This document shows positions 1 to 10,832 of a stretch of DNA of 64,000 nucleotides, piece after piece. Origin of the DNA: Ascochyta rabiei (taxonomy: Eukaryota > Ascomycota > Dothideomycetes > Pleosporales > Didymellaceae); the NCBI RefSeq assembly GCF_004011695.2, contig NC_082407.1, forward strand, positions 1,054,001-1,118,000, written 5' to 3'. The translations under genes were made by a program, and so were the position numbers. A model generated the notes under the pieces. The model saw only the letters and a program-made list of their open reading frames with translations. It was not told the origin of the DNA and did not search any database. Position 1 is the first letter of the stretch. Every line of letters begins with the position of its first letter.

Positions 1-1
1 C

Positions 2-733
2 GCACGGCAGATACAGATCCAGCAGGCTCATGCAAAACAACCTATCCTCATGCTAACGGAGTTCGAGAAAGAAGAGCTGGCGGCCCCTGATTACGACGGT
101 GGCCATCGACAGTACTTTATGGATCCAGCGGATACTGACATAGAAATACTACAAGAACACTTGGAACATTTGAACAAGCTTCGTGCTTCTGATGTCAAAG
201 AGTTGGCGTACATATGGCAGGGACTGGCACAGAAAGAGCACCATTTCCACCAATTGTCGCAAGACAATCCTGAGAAGGACCTATTGCGTCGCGAATTGCA
301 GTTGCTAAACAGCCTGGCCACCCACTTCAATACCCGAATTGCTATACTCGCTTATGCGCAAGCTGATGCCCGCAAGCGAATCGATCAAATACGAAACGAG
401 GACCCAGCTTCTGCTAGTATGGTGCCTTTGCCTGTAACAGAGGAAGCTCTTCTCGGTGGTAACTGGAGAGAGAGCCATAGCCCTCAAAAGTCTGCCGAAC
501 GTATCCGGCAACGCTGGGAAACAGCCAGGACTGACTTGGCACAAGTAGAGCACGTTCTTTCTCAGTTTGACACACTGAAGGCTCAAGGTAGCACGAATAG
601 CCGTGCCAACGAGCAGGCTGAGCTACTCCGTAAAGATGCAGGCCAGATGAAGCAGAACATAATGGCTACGGAGAGACTGTTAAAAGAATACGAGGACCAA
701 ATCTACAAGGTCGATGCCAGTGCTGGCAGTTAA
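2..733 (+). CDS. C-terminal part of a coiled-coil protein of unknown function (5' end outside window)
   Basis: The frame is open from base 2 to the TAA at 731-733, so the gene enters from the left and the ATG at 50 is probably internal. The visible 243 residues are charged and rich in Glu, Gln, Lys and Leu. Two stretches look like coiled coil, roughly residues 45-125 and 165-240 of the visible part, with a short Pro/Ser-rich gap between them. I do not recognise the family. The composition suggests a structural or assembly protein rather than an enzyme, which is inference only. No intron is visible in this part. The next gene starts about 490 bp downstream on the same strand. Confidence 0.75.
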   Translation, partial: ARQIQIQQAHAKQPILMLTEFEKEELAAPDYDGGHRQYFMDPADTDIEILQEHLEHLNKLRASDVKELAYIWQGLAQKEHHFHQLSQDNPEKDLLRRELQLLNSLATHFNTRIAILAYAQADARKRIDQIRNEDPASASMVPLPVTEEALLGGNWRESHSPQKSAERIRQRWETARTDLAQVEHVLSQFDTLKAQGSTNSRANEQAELLRKDAGQMKQNIMATERLLKEYEDQIYKVDASAGS

Positions 734-1226
734 TAGTGAACCTCACTCCCATCGAGGACTATCGAAGCCAGCATCCTAACCGAGATCCCGGATACGTTCA
801 CGCTGTGGCAATGGCTACCTGACCACCCACTGCTCTCCCAATATCCAGCCCTAAGTACTCACACGTCCTGAACCAACTATGACTATTATGTTGCATTGTT
901 GGTCGGGCATCCTAGATGAACAGACTGTTTAGACAGACAATCGATCAGGCGAAGAAGGGGCCAGCACGCATGCGTGAGAGGCACGTGCGATGGCTGCGGT
1001 GAAGTAAATGATACCTGATGTCGCAATTATACTGTTCACTTTCACCTTTTTTTTCGCGTCTACATTTCGTTGTTTGGCTTTATAAGCTGAAGGTCTCTGA
1101 AATCGCGCTATTTGTTTGTTTGTTGCTTGCTTGCTTCCCGGTACGCCAGGTCTGAGCACGTTCGCGCCTACTTACTTCCGTTCCACCTGCCCTCCAACAC
1201 CTCCTCAACTGTTATAAACTACCACC
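734..1226. other. Intergenic, 493 bp
   Basis: This stretch holds the 3' flank of the left gene and the promoter and 5' leader of the next one. A T-rich tract (about 1044-1056) and tandem TTTG/TTGC steps near 1112-1135 lie about 100-180 bp before the ATG at 1227. I see no convincing gene here. Confidence 0.6.
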
Positions 1227-3002
1227 ATGGCCAGGCTGAGCCAACCAGCCCACTCATTACTTGCTACGCCCGCAGCAGGCCGCGTTATCGGAACCGTTAC
1301 AGGTTCCACTACTGCCATGTCTTCACATCCACTTCACACACTATCGCCAGAAGCCAGCCTTCAGTCGCACGGCAACGACAACCGGCCACACTCACCATCG
1401 CACCGAGGCTCTGAGCCATCCACGTTTTCACCTGCCGACTGCCGTGCTCTCAGCAAGGTTTTGCGCGATGTGGGCGACAGCTCTCCTTTATTAACTCCAA
1501 GCCGACTTGAGCCGAGCGAGCAGTCATGTGCGAACACAGACCGTACTAGCAGCACTATTGACAGGGTTACAGTAGATGAAGATTATGGTCTTGCTGGTCA
1601 TGAAGCTACTGACGCTGGATACGAGGACGAGGACGACAGCATGGAGTTGAGTGACGGCGTTGAGAACGCTACGGGCAGAGACGCAGTGAACATGCCTGGA
1701 GACCATGCATCACAAAGCGTTTCCAACTCCAACTCCAATCTTTGGCTGCAAGACAGCATTCCAACGCATGATGATAAAGATAGACTGAGGTACAGTGAAT
1801 GCCGCGCATTGAATGCGAAGTACACAAAGGCCAGGCGGCAAGAGAAGGAGCGTACCAAACCAGCTATACCCAAGGAACGCGATACCATCGAAGACATCAT
1901 GAATCTACCTGGTAAGCGTGCTCCTCCAGCACGTCCACAGGATCTTGGCCGCAACGACTCAGATTTTCAGCCGATACCCGAAGAAATCAAGCAGTTGAAC
2001 CTAATGCGCCTCTCTATGGAAAAGGTGCTGGATGATGAACGCGTCGAGCAAGAGCGTGCCACACACGAACAAGAGTCAGGCATCTTTGTTTCTGGTCATG
2101 GTGTACCGCACCACCGCACAACTACGACTGTACAGCAACAGTCTATCCATGAGGGGTCAGACGCCGACAACGAAGATAATGACGCCACAGATGATGCAGC
2201 CGAGACAAAAGAGGTGACAGTAAGCAAATCCTAGTCAGACCAATCGCTCTGCCTGTTTGCATAGACTGACAATGTCAATCAGGACTTACAAACCGCCGCA
2301 CCTAATCTCAAAACGCACATTAACCCTGCTGCCGCATCGCCCAGGAATCGTAACGGATCGATTCTGTTAGTCCCAAGCACCCCAGAACCTACTGCGCAGG
2401 CTCCAGATCAAAACCACATCCAGCTCGTTGCCAACCAGAACGTTCTTGAGACACCGTTCACCAGGACGCTAAGCTATTTCAAGCAGCACAAGGGAGCCGA
2501 GAACTCTCCTTCCAAGCGTCGTCGAAACACTGCTCTGCAACAAGAGATCGCAGCGGTAGCTGGAATTGCTACCGATGCTGAGGACCAACCATGTTCAACG
2601 GAGCAGACAGAGCTGCGACATGTATCGCTAAATACTGTCTACCCGAGTGCATTGCCTACGACATCTGCTCCAGCTGACTTGGAAGGCATAGTATTAGTTC
2701 AGGCTACCGAAGACACAGAAGAGGCCCAAGGCAACATCGCTAGGGTAGACGAACCTCATCAGGCACACACATCATCACAAACTGCCCCAGAGGCTACTTC
2801 CAAAAAGGATGGGGCCATTGTGCACTCAGAAGCAGATGATACTCAGAAGCAACTCATCGTCTATCCACAGCATCCCGCCTTTGTGAACGCCATCGGTATG
2901 ATTCCAGCTGCCGTTTTCTGGATGACTGCGGCTCCCATTATCAAGTACACCACTGCCGCCGTCGACTTGCTCATCGATAGCCTCAGGGATGTCTACCTCT
3001 AG
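1227..3002 (+). CDS. Low-complexity, largely disordered protein, 570 aa, function unknown
   Basis: Two exons, 1227-2219 and 2283-3002, are joined across a 63-nt intron with a GTAAGC donor, a CTGAC branch-like motif and an AG acceptor. The splice is phase 0 and the second exon stays open for 239 codons, which supports the model. The protein is rich in Ser, Thr, Asp, Glu and Pro. Features include an acidic patch around residues 130-150 that contains a single MELS tetrapeptide, a basic stretch near residues 190-215, and a hydrophobic C-terminal 45 residues that could be an amphipathic or membrane-associated helix. MELS resembles the MELT motifs of the Spc7/KNL1 kinetochore scaffold, but one copy without the long coiled coil is not enough to claim that. 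Family not recognised. It converges with the minus-strand CoA-transferase gene 212 bp away. Confidence 0.8.
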
Positions 3003-3214
3003 ACGATACAAGCATGCCTTCGATAAACATACGAGACGTTATCGAAAGCTGACCGATGGCAGTGTCAGTTAGTTTTGAGGGATGTTTATCGTGGGGTGAT
3101 CAAATATGGGATGCTACTTCAGTGGCTACGAAATGCCGAAGAGACTGTTAGTCTACATAAACCGGAACGCCAATGCTATCCATGATACAAGATGCTGTAC
3201 TTTTTTAAACCACT

Positions 3215-4853
3215 TCAAATGTTCATCTCCTTGATATCCTCGGCAACCTTGAACGGCGCCTCAGTCTTCGCCTTGATCTCATCAACCGTGACGCCCTTGG
3301 CATATTCCCTAAGTGTCAAGCCCTCCACTCTATCAACGTCAAACACCGCAAGATCGGTGATGATGGTCGAGACGCACTTAGGCCCGGTAAGGGGGAATGT
3401 GCACTGGTTGAGGATCTTGGGGTTACCCTTCTTGTCGACGTGTTCCATTGTGACAATGACCTTTGTTTGGGTGGGGTTTGCGACGAGGTCCATGGCGCCG
3501 CCGATGCCCTTGACCTTACCGGGGAGCATAAAGTTCGCAAGATCTGGAGAATGTCAGCTGTTGCGTTACTTCATGAAGTCGAAAAGTTAGTATACATACC
3601 TCCGTACTGGTTGACCTGCATGGCACCCAGCATAGCAACATCAATCCTTCCAGACCTGATCATGCCAAAGCTCTCGTGGCTGCCGAACGTGGACGCACCG
3701 CTGTTGAGCGTGACAGTCTCCTTTCCAGCGTTGATGAGATCCGGGTCTTCCTCACCAGGCTTCGGGTAGCGGCCCATACCCAAGATACCGTTCTCAGACT
3801 CGAGGATGATCTCCGTGCCCTCGGGGAGGAATGCCGGCGCAGCAAGAGGCATGCCGATACCGAGGTTGACGTACATGCCGTCCTTGAGCTCCTGCGCTGC
3901 GCGCTTGATGATGCGCTCGCGCTTCTGGCTCGCCTCTGAACTGCCCTCGGAGATAGCTTTCTTCTGCTCCTCGGGGCTTTTGTAGAACACGGTCCTCTCG
4001 ATCTGCTTGCCCTCGGTACTCTTGATAACCCTCTTAACATAGATACCCTGAAGGTGGATATCCTCTGGCGCGATTTGTCCGTCCTCGACAATCTCATCGG
4101 CTTCGACGATGGTGATCTTCGCGTTTTTGCCCATGGCTTCGTTGAAGTTATTTTGCGCTTTGCGGAACTGGCAGTTACCGAGGCGGTCGGCTTTGGCGAC
4201 CTTGACGAAGGCGTAGTCGCCAAAGATGGCTTCTTCCAGGACGTAGGATTTGCCGTTGAATTCGCGAGTTTCTTTGGGTGGGGCCATTTTGGCAATGGTA
4301 CCGTCCGTGTTGTAGCGGACGGGGAGCTCGCCGGTTTGCACTGAGACCGTAAGTTGACTTGCGGGCTGTGAAGATTATGGTCTTGCATACCTATTGTGCC
4401 GTATGCTGCCGGTGTGTAGAAAGCTGGTACACCTGCGGCGCCAGCAGCGCACTTCTCTGCAATGGTACCTTGGGGGGTCAACTCAAGGCTCAGCTGTCCC
4501 TTCAAGTACATCTGTTCGAAGACCTTGTTGTCTCCGATATAACTTGCGACCATGGTGCCAATTTGTTTTGTTTCCAGAAGCTGGCCAAGACCGACGCCCG
4601 GCATGCCTGCATTGTTACTGACGACTGTAAGGTTTTGGATGTCGGAACGATCGCGTAGCTCATTGATCAATGTATTCGGTACACCGGAGAAGCCAAAGCC
4701 ACCAACCAATAATGTGGAATCAGACTTTAGGTCCTTGATGGCTTCTTGCGCAGATGGAAATATCTTGTTGATGGCAGGTCGTGCTGCTGTCGTGGAGAAG
4801 AATCGCATGACCTTGCCATTCCGGCGGCCCGCGAAGTGGAATGTGCGTTGCAT
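3215..4853 (-). CDS. SCOT: Succinyl-CoA:3-ketoacid CoA-transferase, mitochondrial, 510 aa
   Basis: The enzyme moves CoA from succinyl-CoA to acetoacetate or related acids in the mitochondrial matrix. The minus-strand exons are 4391-4853, 3600-4340 and 3215-3543, with introns of 50 and 56 nt in matching phase. Both halves of the family are present in one chain. The alpha half has [13 protein letters not shown] near residues 35-50. The beta half has NLGIGMP and the ENGILG loop, whose Glu (about residue 337) is the catalytic thioester-forming residue in this family. The N-terminus is Arg- and Ser-rich with an [11 protein letters not shown] segment, a good mitochondrial presequence. I chose the ATG at 4853; the in-frame ATG at 4808 is an alternative. 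The length fits the usual ~520 aa. The neighbouring alcohol dehydrogenase lies upstream on the same strand, but no shared regulation is visible. Confidence 0.95.
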
Positions 4854-5415
4854 CTCAAAGATTGGAAGCTGCAATGACCGATGGCTAAAGGTTACCGGTG
4901 TGCAGCTTTGTACTGGTCGAATGTCTTGTGATGCGTTTGCCTGCTGAAGATTCGAGATTCCGGGCTGCAGTTTCAAGCTTTAGCTCCACGATAAACTGCA
5001 AACAGGGTGTTTGGGGACGCAACGCGGCCATGGGCGATTCCATCCTTTTGTTTCGCGATCTGGAGCTCCCCATACAAGCTACCGAACAGTTGCATTACGG
5101 CGCTAACTACATCTGGACCCCCGACATCCGACACACTTGCCGTGCCGGCGCCGGTGGAGTTCTGTGAATCGGAAAAGGGTCGACACTCGGCCTGGATAAG
5201 TAATTAAGCGCACAACGCACGGAAACGCACCGGCATGTGAGTGTGATTGGCTGTTTATTAGGTCGGATGAAGACAACGGCTGCGGATAAGGGCATGTTTT
5301 CCAGGCTGCAGAAAATATCCGCACAAATCGGCCATGTGACACCGCGTTCAACTTCGCGTTTTCTTGCACGCATGTTAGTCGTGCATGACCCTGCCTAACA
5401 TGATCCAAGAGGTTA
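4854..5415. other. Intergenic, 562 bp
   Basis: This is the promoter and leader of the CoA-transferase gene (read leftward) plus the 3' flank of the dehydrogenase gene, which is on the same strand. Upstream frames are open by chance only. No gene is supported. Confidence 0.6.
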
Positions 5416-6877
5416 TCAGTACAGGCTCTGGATGATCAGTTTCACTGAGAGTCATATGTTAGTCGCGAAATGCAGACACAATTTATTGTGGGCGTCTTAC
5501 AGTTAGTGAAGTCTTTGTGGTCCTTGTTGCCGTGCAGAGCTCGAGCTGCGATAGCGTCCTCTTCATCTTTGCCAGTGGGCACATTGTACTGTGTTATGTC
5601 AGTTCTATCGATCGTTAACAACTAAGCAAAACATACAGCCGTCAATGTAGTCTTGAGACCTAGTTGCTCAACCAGTTCAGCAATTGAGTCCGCGACCACC
5701 CGTGCATCCTTGCTGCTATCGCCCGTACTTTGCTTGTTGATATAGGGCAAGATTCGGGCAATCTGCTTTGCTTCGCTGGGATTGTTCGCCTTCAAACGCA
5801 CGACTGGTGCGAGACTCAGACAGCTTGTAATGCCGTGCGGAATGGCGTAGGTGGCTCCAATCGCATGGCCTATGCTGTGGCTGAGGCCCACACCACCGCT
5901 GAACAAGAACGGAAAGAGGGAAGCGTAACATGCGAGAAAAAGCTTCGTACGGACCTCCGAATTGTCAGGGTTGGCTTTCGATTGTGGAAGATACGTGAAT
6001 AGGTCTTTGATGGCTTCGAGGCACAGCCGCTTTGTTGGCACCTCGGACGCGAGGGGATGGTACATGAGTTCGACGGCATGGTCCAGCGCTCGCATCTATG
6101 TCAAGATTAGCTTTGTCGTCAAGGATATCAGTGCCACTTACTCCTGTGCTCAGCCACAGGTTCATCGGCGTATGCACAGCGTTTTCACCATCGTAGATAA
6201 CAGCTTAAGTGGGGACCAAGATTAGCAGCCGTCTCAAAGGATGTAGATTTCGGGTGTCTACCTTTCGGTACTTGCTCAGGATCGCTCACTGCTATCTTAT
6301 GCCCCTCATCAGTAGTGTATCCAGCGTTCTGGGTTGTCTCCGCAACACTGAGAGTTGTCGGCACAGCAATGGTGGGTATCCACCTTCCAGTCTCTTTGTG
6401 GATATTATGGGCAATAGCTTTTGCCGAATCAATTGGGGAGCCGCCTCCCACAGCAACGAGTATATCGCAGCTTGATTTCGACATCATGGCAGTTGCTTCT
6501 CGAATTAGTTGGATGGGTCTAGAAGCGGTCAGCTTCATATCGTCGAAGCCTGACTGAGCAAACTAACGCGTGTTGCCCGATCTTGTAGAAGGTTCCTCCA
6601 TGCATGTAACCCAACTGGCTTTCGACGTTCTTAATTACGGGTGTCTTCTCGTAGAGTGATCGCCCAGTAACGACAAATGCCTTCGTACATCCCAGTTGTT
6701 CTATCACATCTTTCAATTGACTTGTAGTACCTAAAGCTAATGAGCAGTAATTTTGACTGCATACCACATGGAGAACTAACCGTTCCCATATACCATCAAC
6801 TTGGCAGGCGAAGCTCGATACATGCCTGTAGCTGAGGTGTCGCAGCCGGGTCCTTGGGAATGGTCTGGTAGCGCCAT
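5416..6877 (-). CDS. Iron-type (group III) alcohol dehydrogenase family protein, 384 aa
   Basis: I rebuilt seven exons on the minus strand: 6781-6877, 6568-6730, 6262-6518, 6142-6203, 5637-6095, 5501-5588 and 5416-5444. All six introns are 46-58 nt with GT/AG ends and consistent phases. The last 29-nt exon restores a normal hydrophobic C-terminus ending in SLY. The nucleotide-binding GGGSPIDSAK motif is at residues 111-120. Candidate metal ligands of the family are present: Asp198 in RALDHAVE, His266 and His270 in GLSHSIGHAIG, and His280 in IPHG. Family members reduce aldehydes or maleylacetate-like substrates, or act as hydroxyacid-oxoacid transhydrogenases. The substrate cannot be read from sequence. 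There is no clear mitochondrial presequence, so a cytosolic location is likely. Confidence 0.92.
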
Positions 6878-7376
6878 CTCGTGATTAATGTTATTCGTAA
6901 AGATGTGAAGTACAATTCTGTGGATACCTGGGAGTTGGTTGTTTCCGTGTCAATCCGCAATGACGTCCTGGGCAGTTACGCGGGGCAGTCGTGGGAGGAG
7001 GGGCACGATCGCCATGCCCCACCTTCATTCTCTTTCCACGCTTATACAAAAGCCCAGGGTCCTCTCTTCTCTGGTTTTGTGATACGTGGCGGAACGGTTT
7101 GCATCAACGGTGCGATCGATGATCGACTGTTGACCTAACCAGCTCGCTTTAAAGCACAAACACCTCACTCCATAAAACGATCGTTTCCAAAACGGCGACG
7201 ACAACGCTTTTGTGCGAATGAACGTTCAACTTACTACATACACTATATTCCCTACCGCCATAATACTGCATCACACCTCACCACAGATATTTCTTCATGG
7301 ATGTTCTCGCATCTTGTGCTGAAGCTCTCACAAAGCTGCAGCAATATATACTGCAATCTGAGCGAAGTAATCCGTG
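6878..7376. other. Intergenic, 499 bp
   Basis: This is the promoter of the minus-strand dehydrogenase and the flank of the decayed gene to the right. No supported gene or repeat. Confidence 0.55.
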
Positions 7377-8025
7377 ATGAAAGATCGTTCAACTGTGGAT
7401 GATTCTCTCGATGTCATACAGTTTCCACGGCGAGATCTGGAGATGTAAGTGCGGTTACGAACGGTGATGTTTTGGGTCACGAATAGGGTGCGACAGATCC
7501 AGAAGCATTCGCCATTCCTATCCCTCGCAGCCGAACTTCGTAACCATATCTACACATGTTTTCCAAGGCTAAACTATTGCACTTGGCCAAGGGGCCATGT
7601 GTAAAGCCAACATACCATTCAAGCTGCTTGGCGTATTGTTTAATTGCAAATCAATCCATACTGAAGCGAGGCTCCTACCTTATAGCTCGAATAAGGACAT
7701 CGGCGGCAAACAACCGTTCCCTCACACATGGCTGGACATCTTGCACACGAACTCGACCCATGTCCGATAACTATAACTGTACTCGCATATGCCAGCCAAT
7801 GTCACTCTGTAGAGGACCTGGCTGGAGGTCCTTGTATGGTTTAGCAGTTTGAAGAAGATCGATGTCTTCTGGGAACTGCAGATGCCGCCACGAGGGCAGG
7901 AGAAAATCCACTTGGTAACAGCAACTGCGGACGAAACAGAGATGAAGCAGGAGACTGTCAGAGCCACGTCTGCCGCATATGATGTAGCGTTCCATCGCAT
8001 AGTTATTCTAGATTGGGACTGCTGA
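7377..8025 (+). pseudogene. Decayed 2EXR / F-box-like domain gene
   Basis: An ATG at 7377 opens a short exon. A 42-nt intron (7445-7486, GTAAGT...AG) joins it to a second exon that reads FLSLAAELRNHIYTCF, the typical start of fungal 2EXR-type domains (consensus LPxELRNxIY). That frame stops near 7603. The homology resumes one frame over at 7618 with a stretch containing IHTEARLLPYS, the second hallmark of the family. It is then broken by three stops (about 7768-7815) and continues as SSLKKIDVFWEL to a TGA at 8025. At least one frameshift and several stops make this a relic. These families are large in Pleosporales, so a dead copy is unsurprising. Function of the parent family is largely unknown. 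The alternative of further short introns cannot be excluded but would not explain all the stops. Confidence 0.55.
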
Positions 8026-8940
8026 ATTGAAACAATTGCGCGTTCCGAAGAGATGGCGCTGCTTGCAGCCGCATCCGCAGGCGCTTGAAATCAACTCAGA
8101 ACGCCGAAAGTATTGTCATGGTCAATGTAGAATGAAAGCACTTTGAAGTCCATGGCGAGGTTGAGAAAACTCCAGGTCGCTCACCGCTTGATGCGCACGA
8201 GATGAGACATGTGAACATACATCAATCGGAAAACCACAGAGCATGCATGCATCAAGGATTCAATGGAGACCAAGATCTGGAGCTGGCAGTACCGGTATGC
8301 AGCCACCGCAAGCACACGTAGGCGATCCAGAATCAATGTCGTGTTGTACACGGATCTTGTTGCGGTGCATGAATACCTGTCAAGCAAAGCGGCTTTCTAG
8401 TGTGCGATCGGCACAACGTCAGCCTCATCAGCCGCACTCGAGGATGGAGGCTGAAAACGCCTATATTAGCCGCAAACGGTTGCTCAATACCAAACCTGTT
8501 GAGGAGCAGCGAGAATTTTTGGCCTACAGAGCTTGACTTGATCTTGATAAGATGGAAAAACTATCGAGAACACCGGCGGATTTCTAGCAGCAATGGAAGT
8601 TTCGGCCCTGAAAATCCTTGTGCACTTGCGGGTAAAAGTGGGACACACACGTTAGCATCACTCCACTTGGTATGGAAGGCAACGGCGCCACCGACATTCC
8701 ACCATCATCGTCATGTCGTTCGATCAAAGCTAGGAAGAAATCGGAATGAGTTCTTTTGCGAAGGTTTATCGCAGAGTGTGACACTTTGGTTGTACCATAG
8801 GAGGGAAGGGAGGCGAGAATCTGTATAAGTAGGACATCTGCGCATCTAGCATCTAGTCACTCCACAGTATCTGAGATCTCAACCCATCACGTCTTCCACA
8901 AACTCTCAAACTTCCATCTTCCGTCACTAACTACTACACT
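8026..8940. other. Intergenic, 915 bp
   Basis: No gene is convincing here. Open stretches such as 8400-8828 lack recognisable motifs. A TATAAG box near 8824, about 115 bp before the ATG at 8941, probably belongs to the small gene downstream. Confidence 0.5.
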
Positions 8941-9196
8941 ATGCCTTCCTTCAAGGGTAAGCCTCATGCAGACTACTACTTCCCCAGATCTCATACTAAC
9001 GGTCATTGTAGACTCCATGTCATCCACCCCTGCAGGCCCATCGTCGGCACCTACCCCTGCCTCGACCGCCCCCACCCAGTCCATTCGCGAAACTCTCCAC
9101 GGAGCTACCACAGCTTTGACTGCACAAGGAATCAACCTCTGCCCTCATTGCTTCCGCGAAATGTCTCATTGCAACGAGCGTTTCGAATTTGCGTAG
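8941..9196 (+). CDS. Small spliced protein, 66 aa, function unknown
   Basis: Exon 1 (8941-8956) encodes only MPSFK plus one base. A 55-nt intron (8957-9011) with a GTAAGC donor and a CTAAC branch motif leads into exon 2 (9012-9196). The protein has a Ser/Pro/Thr/Ala-rich first half and a C-terminal part with CPHCFREMSHCNERF, a Cys/His arrangement (CxxC...HC) that could bind metal. The well-formed intron and the TATA-like box upstream argue for a real gene despite its size. No signal peptide is visible, so it is probably not secreted. Family not recognised. Confidence 0.55.
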
Positions 9197-10832
9197 AACC
9201 GCCTTTTGGACAAACAACTTGGCCTGGAACAAGTGCGTTGCACTCGGGCTAGAACAGAACCCACGGATCGCTTTGGAATGGTACGCCACTCGGAGCAAGA
9301 TGATGGGGCTACGATTTTCTTTGGAGACGAACAGGGCATGGGATCGAGGCATTTACAGGGCGTTCAACTGGTGTGAAAGGATATCCAACCGCATTGATTG
9401 AGGATACCAGTACCCTCTCCACTTCGAACAGATATGATTTCATAGTACCGAAGCATCACATCTCAATCTTACTGCTTTCTACATAGCCATTCTTTGAAGT
9501 CTTGCAGAACCTGCACTTTGCTGCCATCTTGTCTCAGTTAGCGTATCCTCACTCACCGACTTGCCCATCACGAAGCTACTAGGCGCTGTAAACCTGCGAT
9601 TGTGAAGACCGAGAAACGCTTCCTCTGTGCTTTAAGGCGGTATACAAACACGACAGAAAGTGCAAGTGAGAAAGTACCGATACAGTCAGAGTTCTTCCAT
9701 AGATTCTTGCCAAATCTACGTAACTACGTCAACAGTGCCTCGCATTCGTGCGACCTTCTGAAGCCACTACAAAATCGCTTTGCAGATATAATGATAAATA
9801 AGGTTCAATTTGCGCCATGAGAGACTGAATGCCAGATCCGGCGCAAGCCAGTGTTTCTCCTCATACTTGAGGGTAGCAGGTTGTGAGCAATCTAACATCA
9901 CTGACTATGACAGTATCAATAAGGATAGGAATAGGGAGGGGTCACCTCTTCTCTGTTGTGCCAGGCATCCGCAACTTCATAGAAAATTGGTTCGGGCAGT
10001 TACAAAGACGATATGACCGGAAAGTGAGTTGTCAGGGGAAGAAACTAGCTTCCTTGGATACACTTTCGAGATTTTACTGATTACGAATGCTGCTCGCATG
10101 TCAACAGGTGTAGGCAGAGGTTGCTTCATTGTCTTTTGCAGTCAATGCCGTTTGTGCTTGGAACATACATTAGAAGTAACATGTGTCCTGCTTGGGCAGT
10201 TGCTATCTCTGCTTTGCTAATAATCCGCAGTGAGTGCGATGCGCTGTTTTATTTTACTTTGGGAGCTCAAGGTGCAGTGGACTATAAGCAACTTGAAGCT
10301 CGAGTGACACTGGAGTCTTATTCAGGTATAGGGAGAAGGTCTACACCGAAATTGTGCTGCTCCTGTCTGCCATCAACTCATTTTTTGTCAAATACTATCT
10401 GTAGTGAAAGACGATGCTGTACATTCATGCATGGAGCATGAATGGGTACGATAGCTTTTGGATCCGTAAAATGTCGCCGGGGAATACTTTTGTCGTTCGC
10501 GAACGTAAGGGTAGTCTTAGTCAAGTATTTCTCCATCACAATCGCACTATCAACAGCGGCGATAATTCCTCTTAGTAATGTTTTGGGCTTTGAGGTATCA
10601 GTGATCACAAGAAGCATGATCATGATAAGAAATAAGAATTACATCGAGACCAGCGAAGCCCCTGCGGCTAAAATAAACGCTAGGACGGAACCGCATAAGC
10701 GGATTCCTTATCATCCTTATCATAACGAATACGTCACGCGTAGTGATGGGACAAAGGCCTCAATATCTTCAATCATACACCGCAGGGTGAATCCTGAAGG
10801 AGTACAGCTGCTTTAACCAATACCTGACCATT
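9197..10832. other. Intergenic, 1.6 kb
   Basis: This long stretch has only short scattered open frames without recognisable domains, on both strands. Its right end is the promoter of the asparagine synthase gene. I see no transposon signature, and the base composition resembles other spacers. Confidence 0.5.

Noticed and set aside
3215..6877. CoA-transferase and alcohol dehydrogenase as a functional gene pair
   Set aside because: Same strand and adjacent, but with a separate 562-bp intergenic region and no pathway link that can be shown from sequence.
8400..8828. 142-codon open frame
   Set aside because: No ATG-linked conserved motif and no splice signals. Low-complexity character suggests chance.
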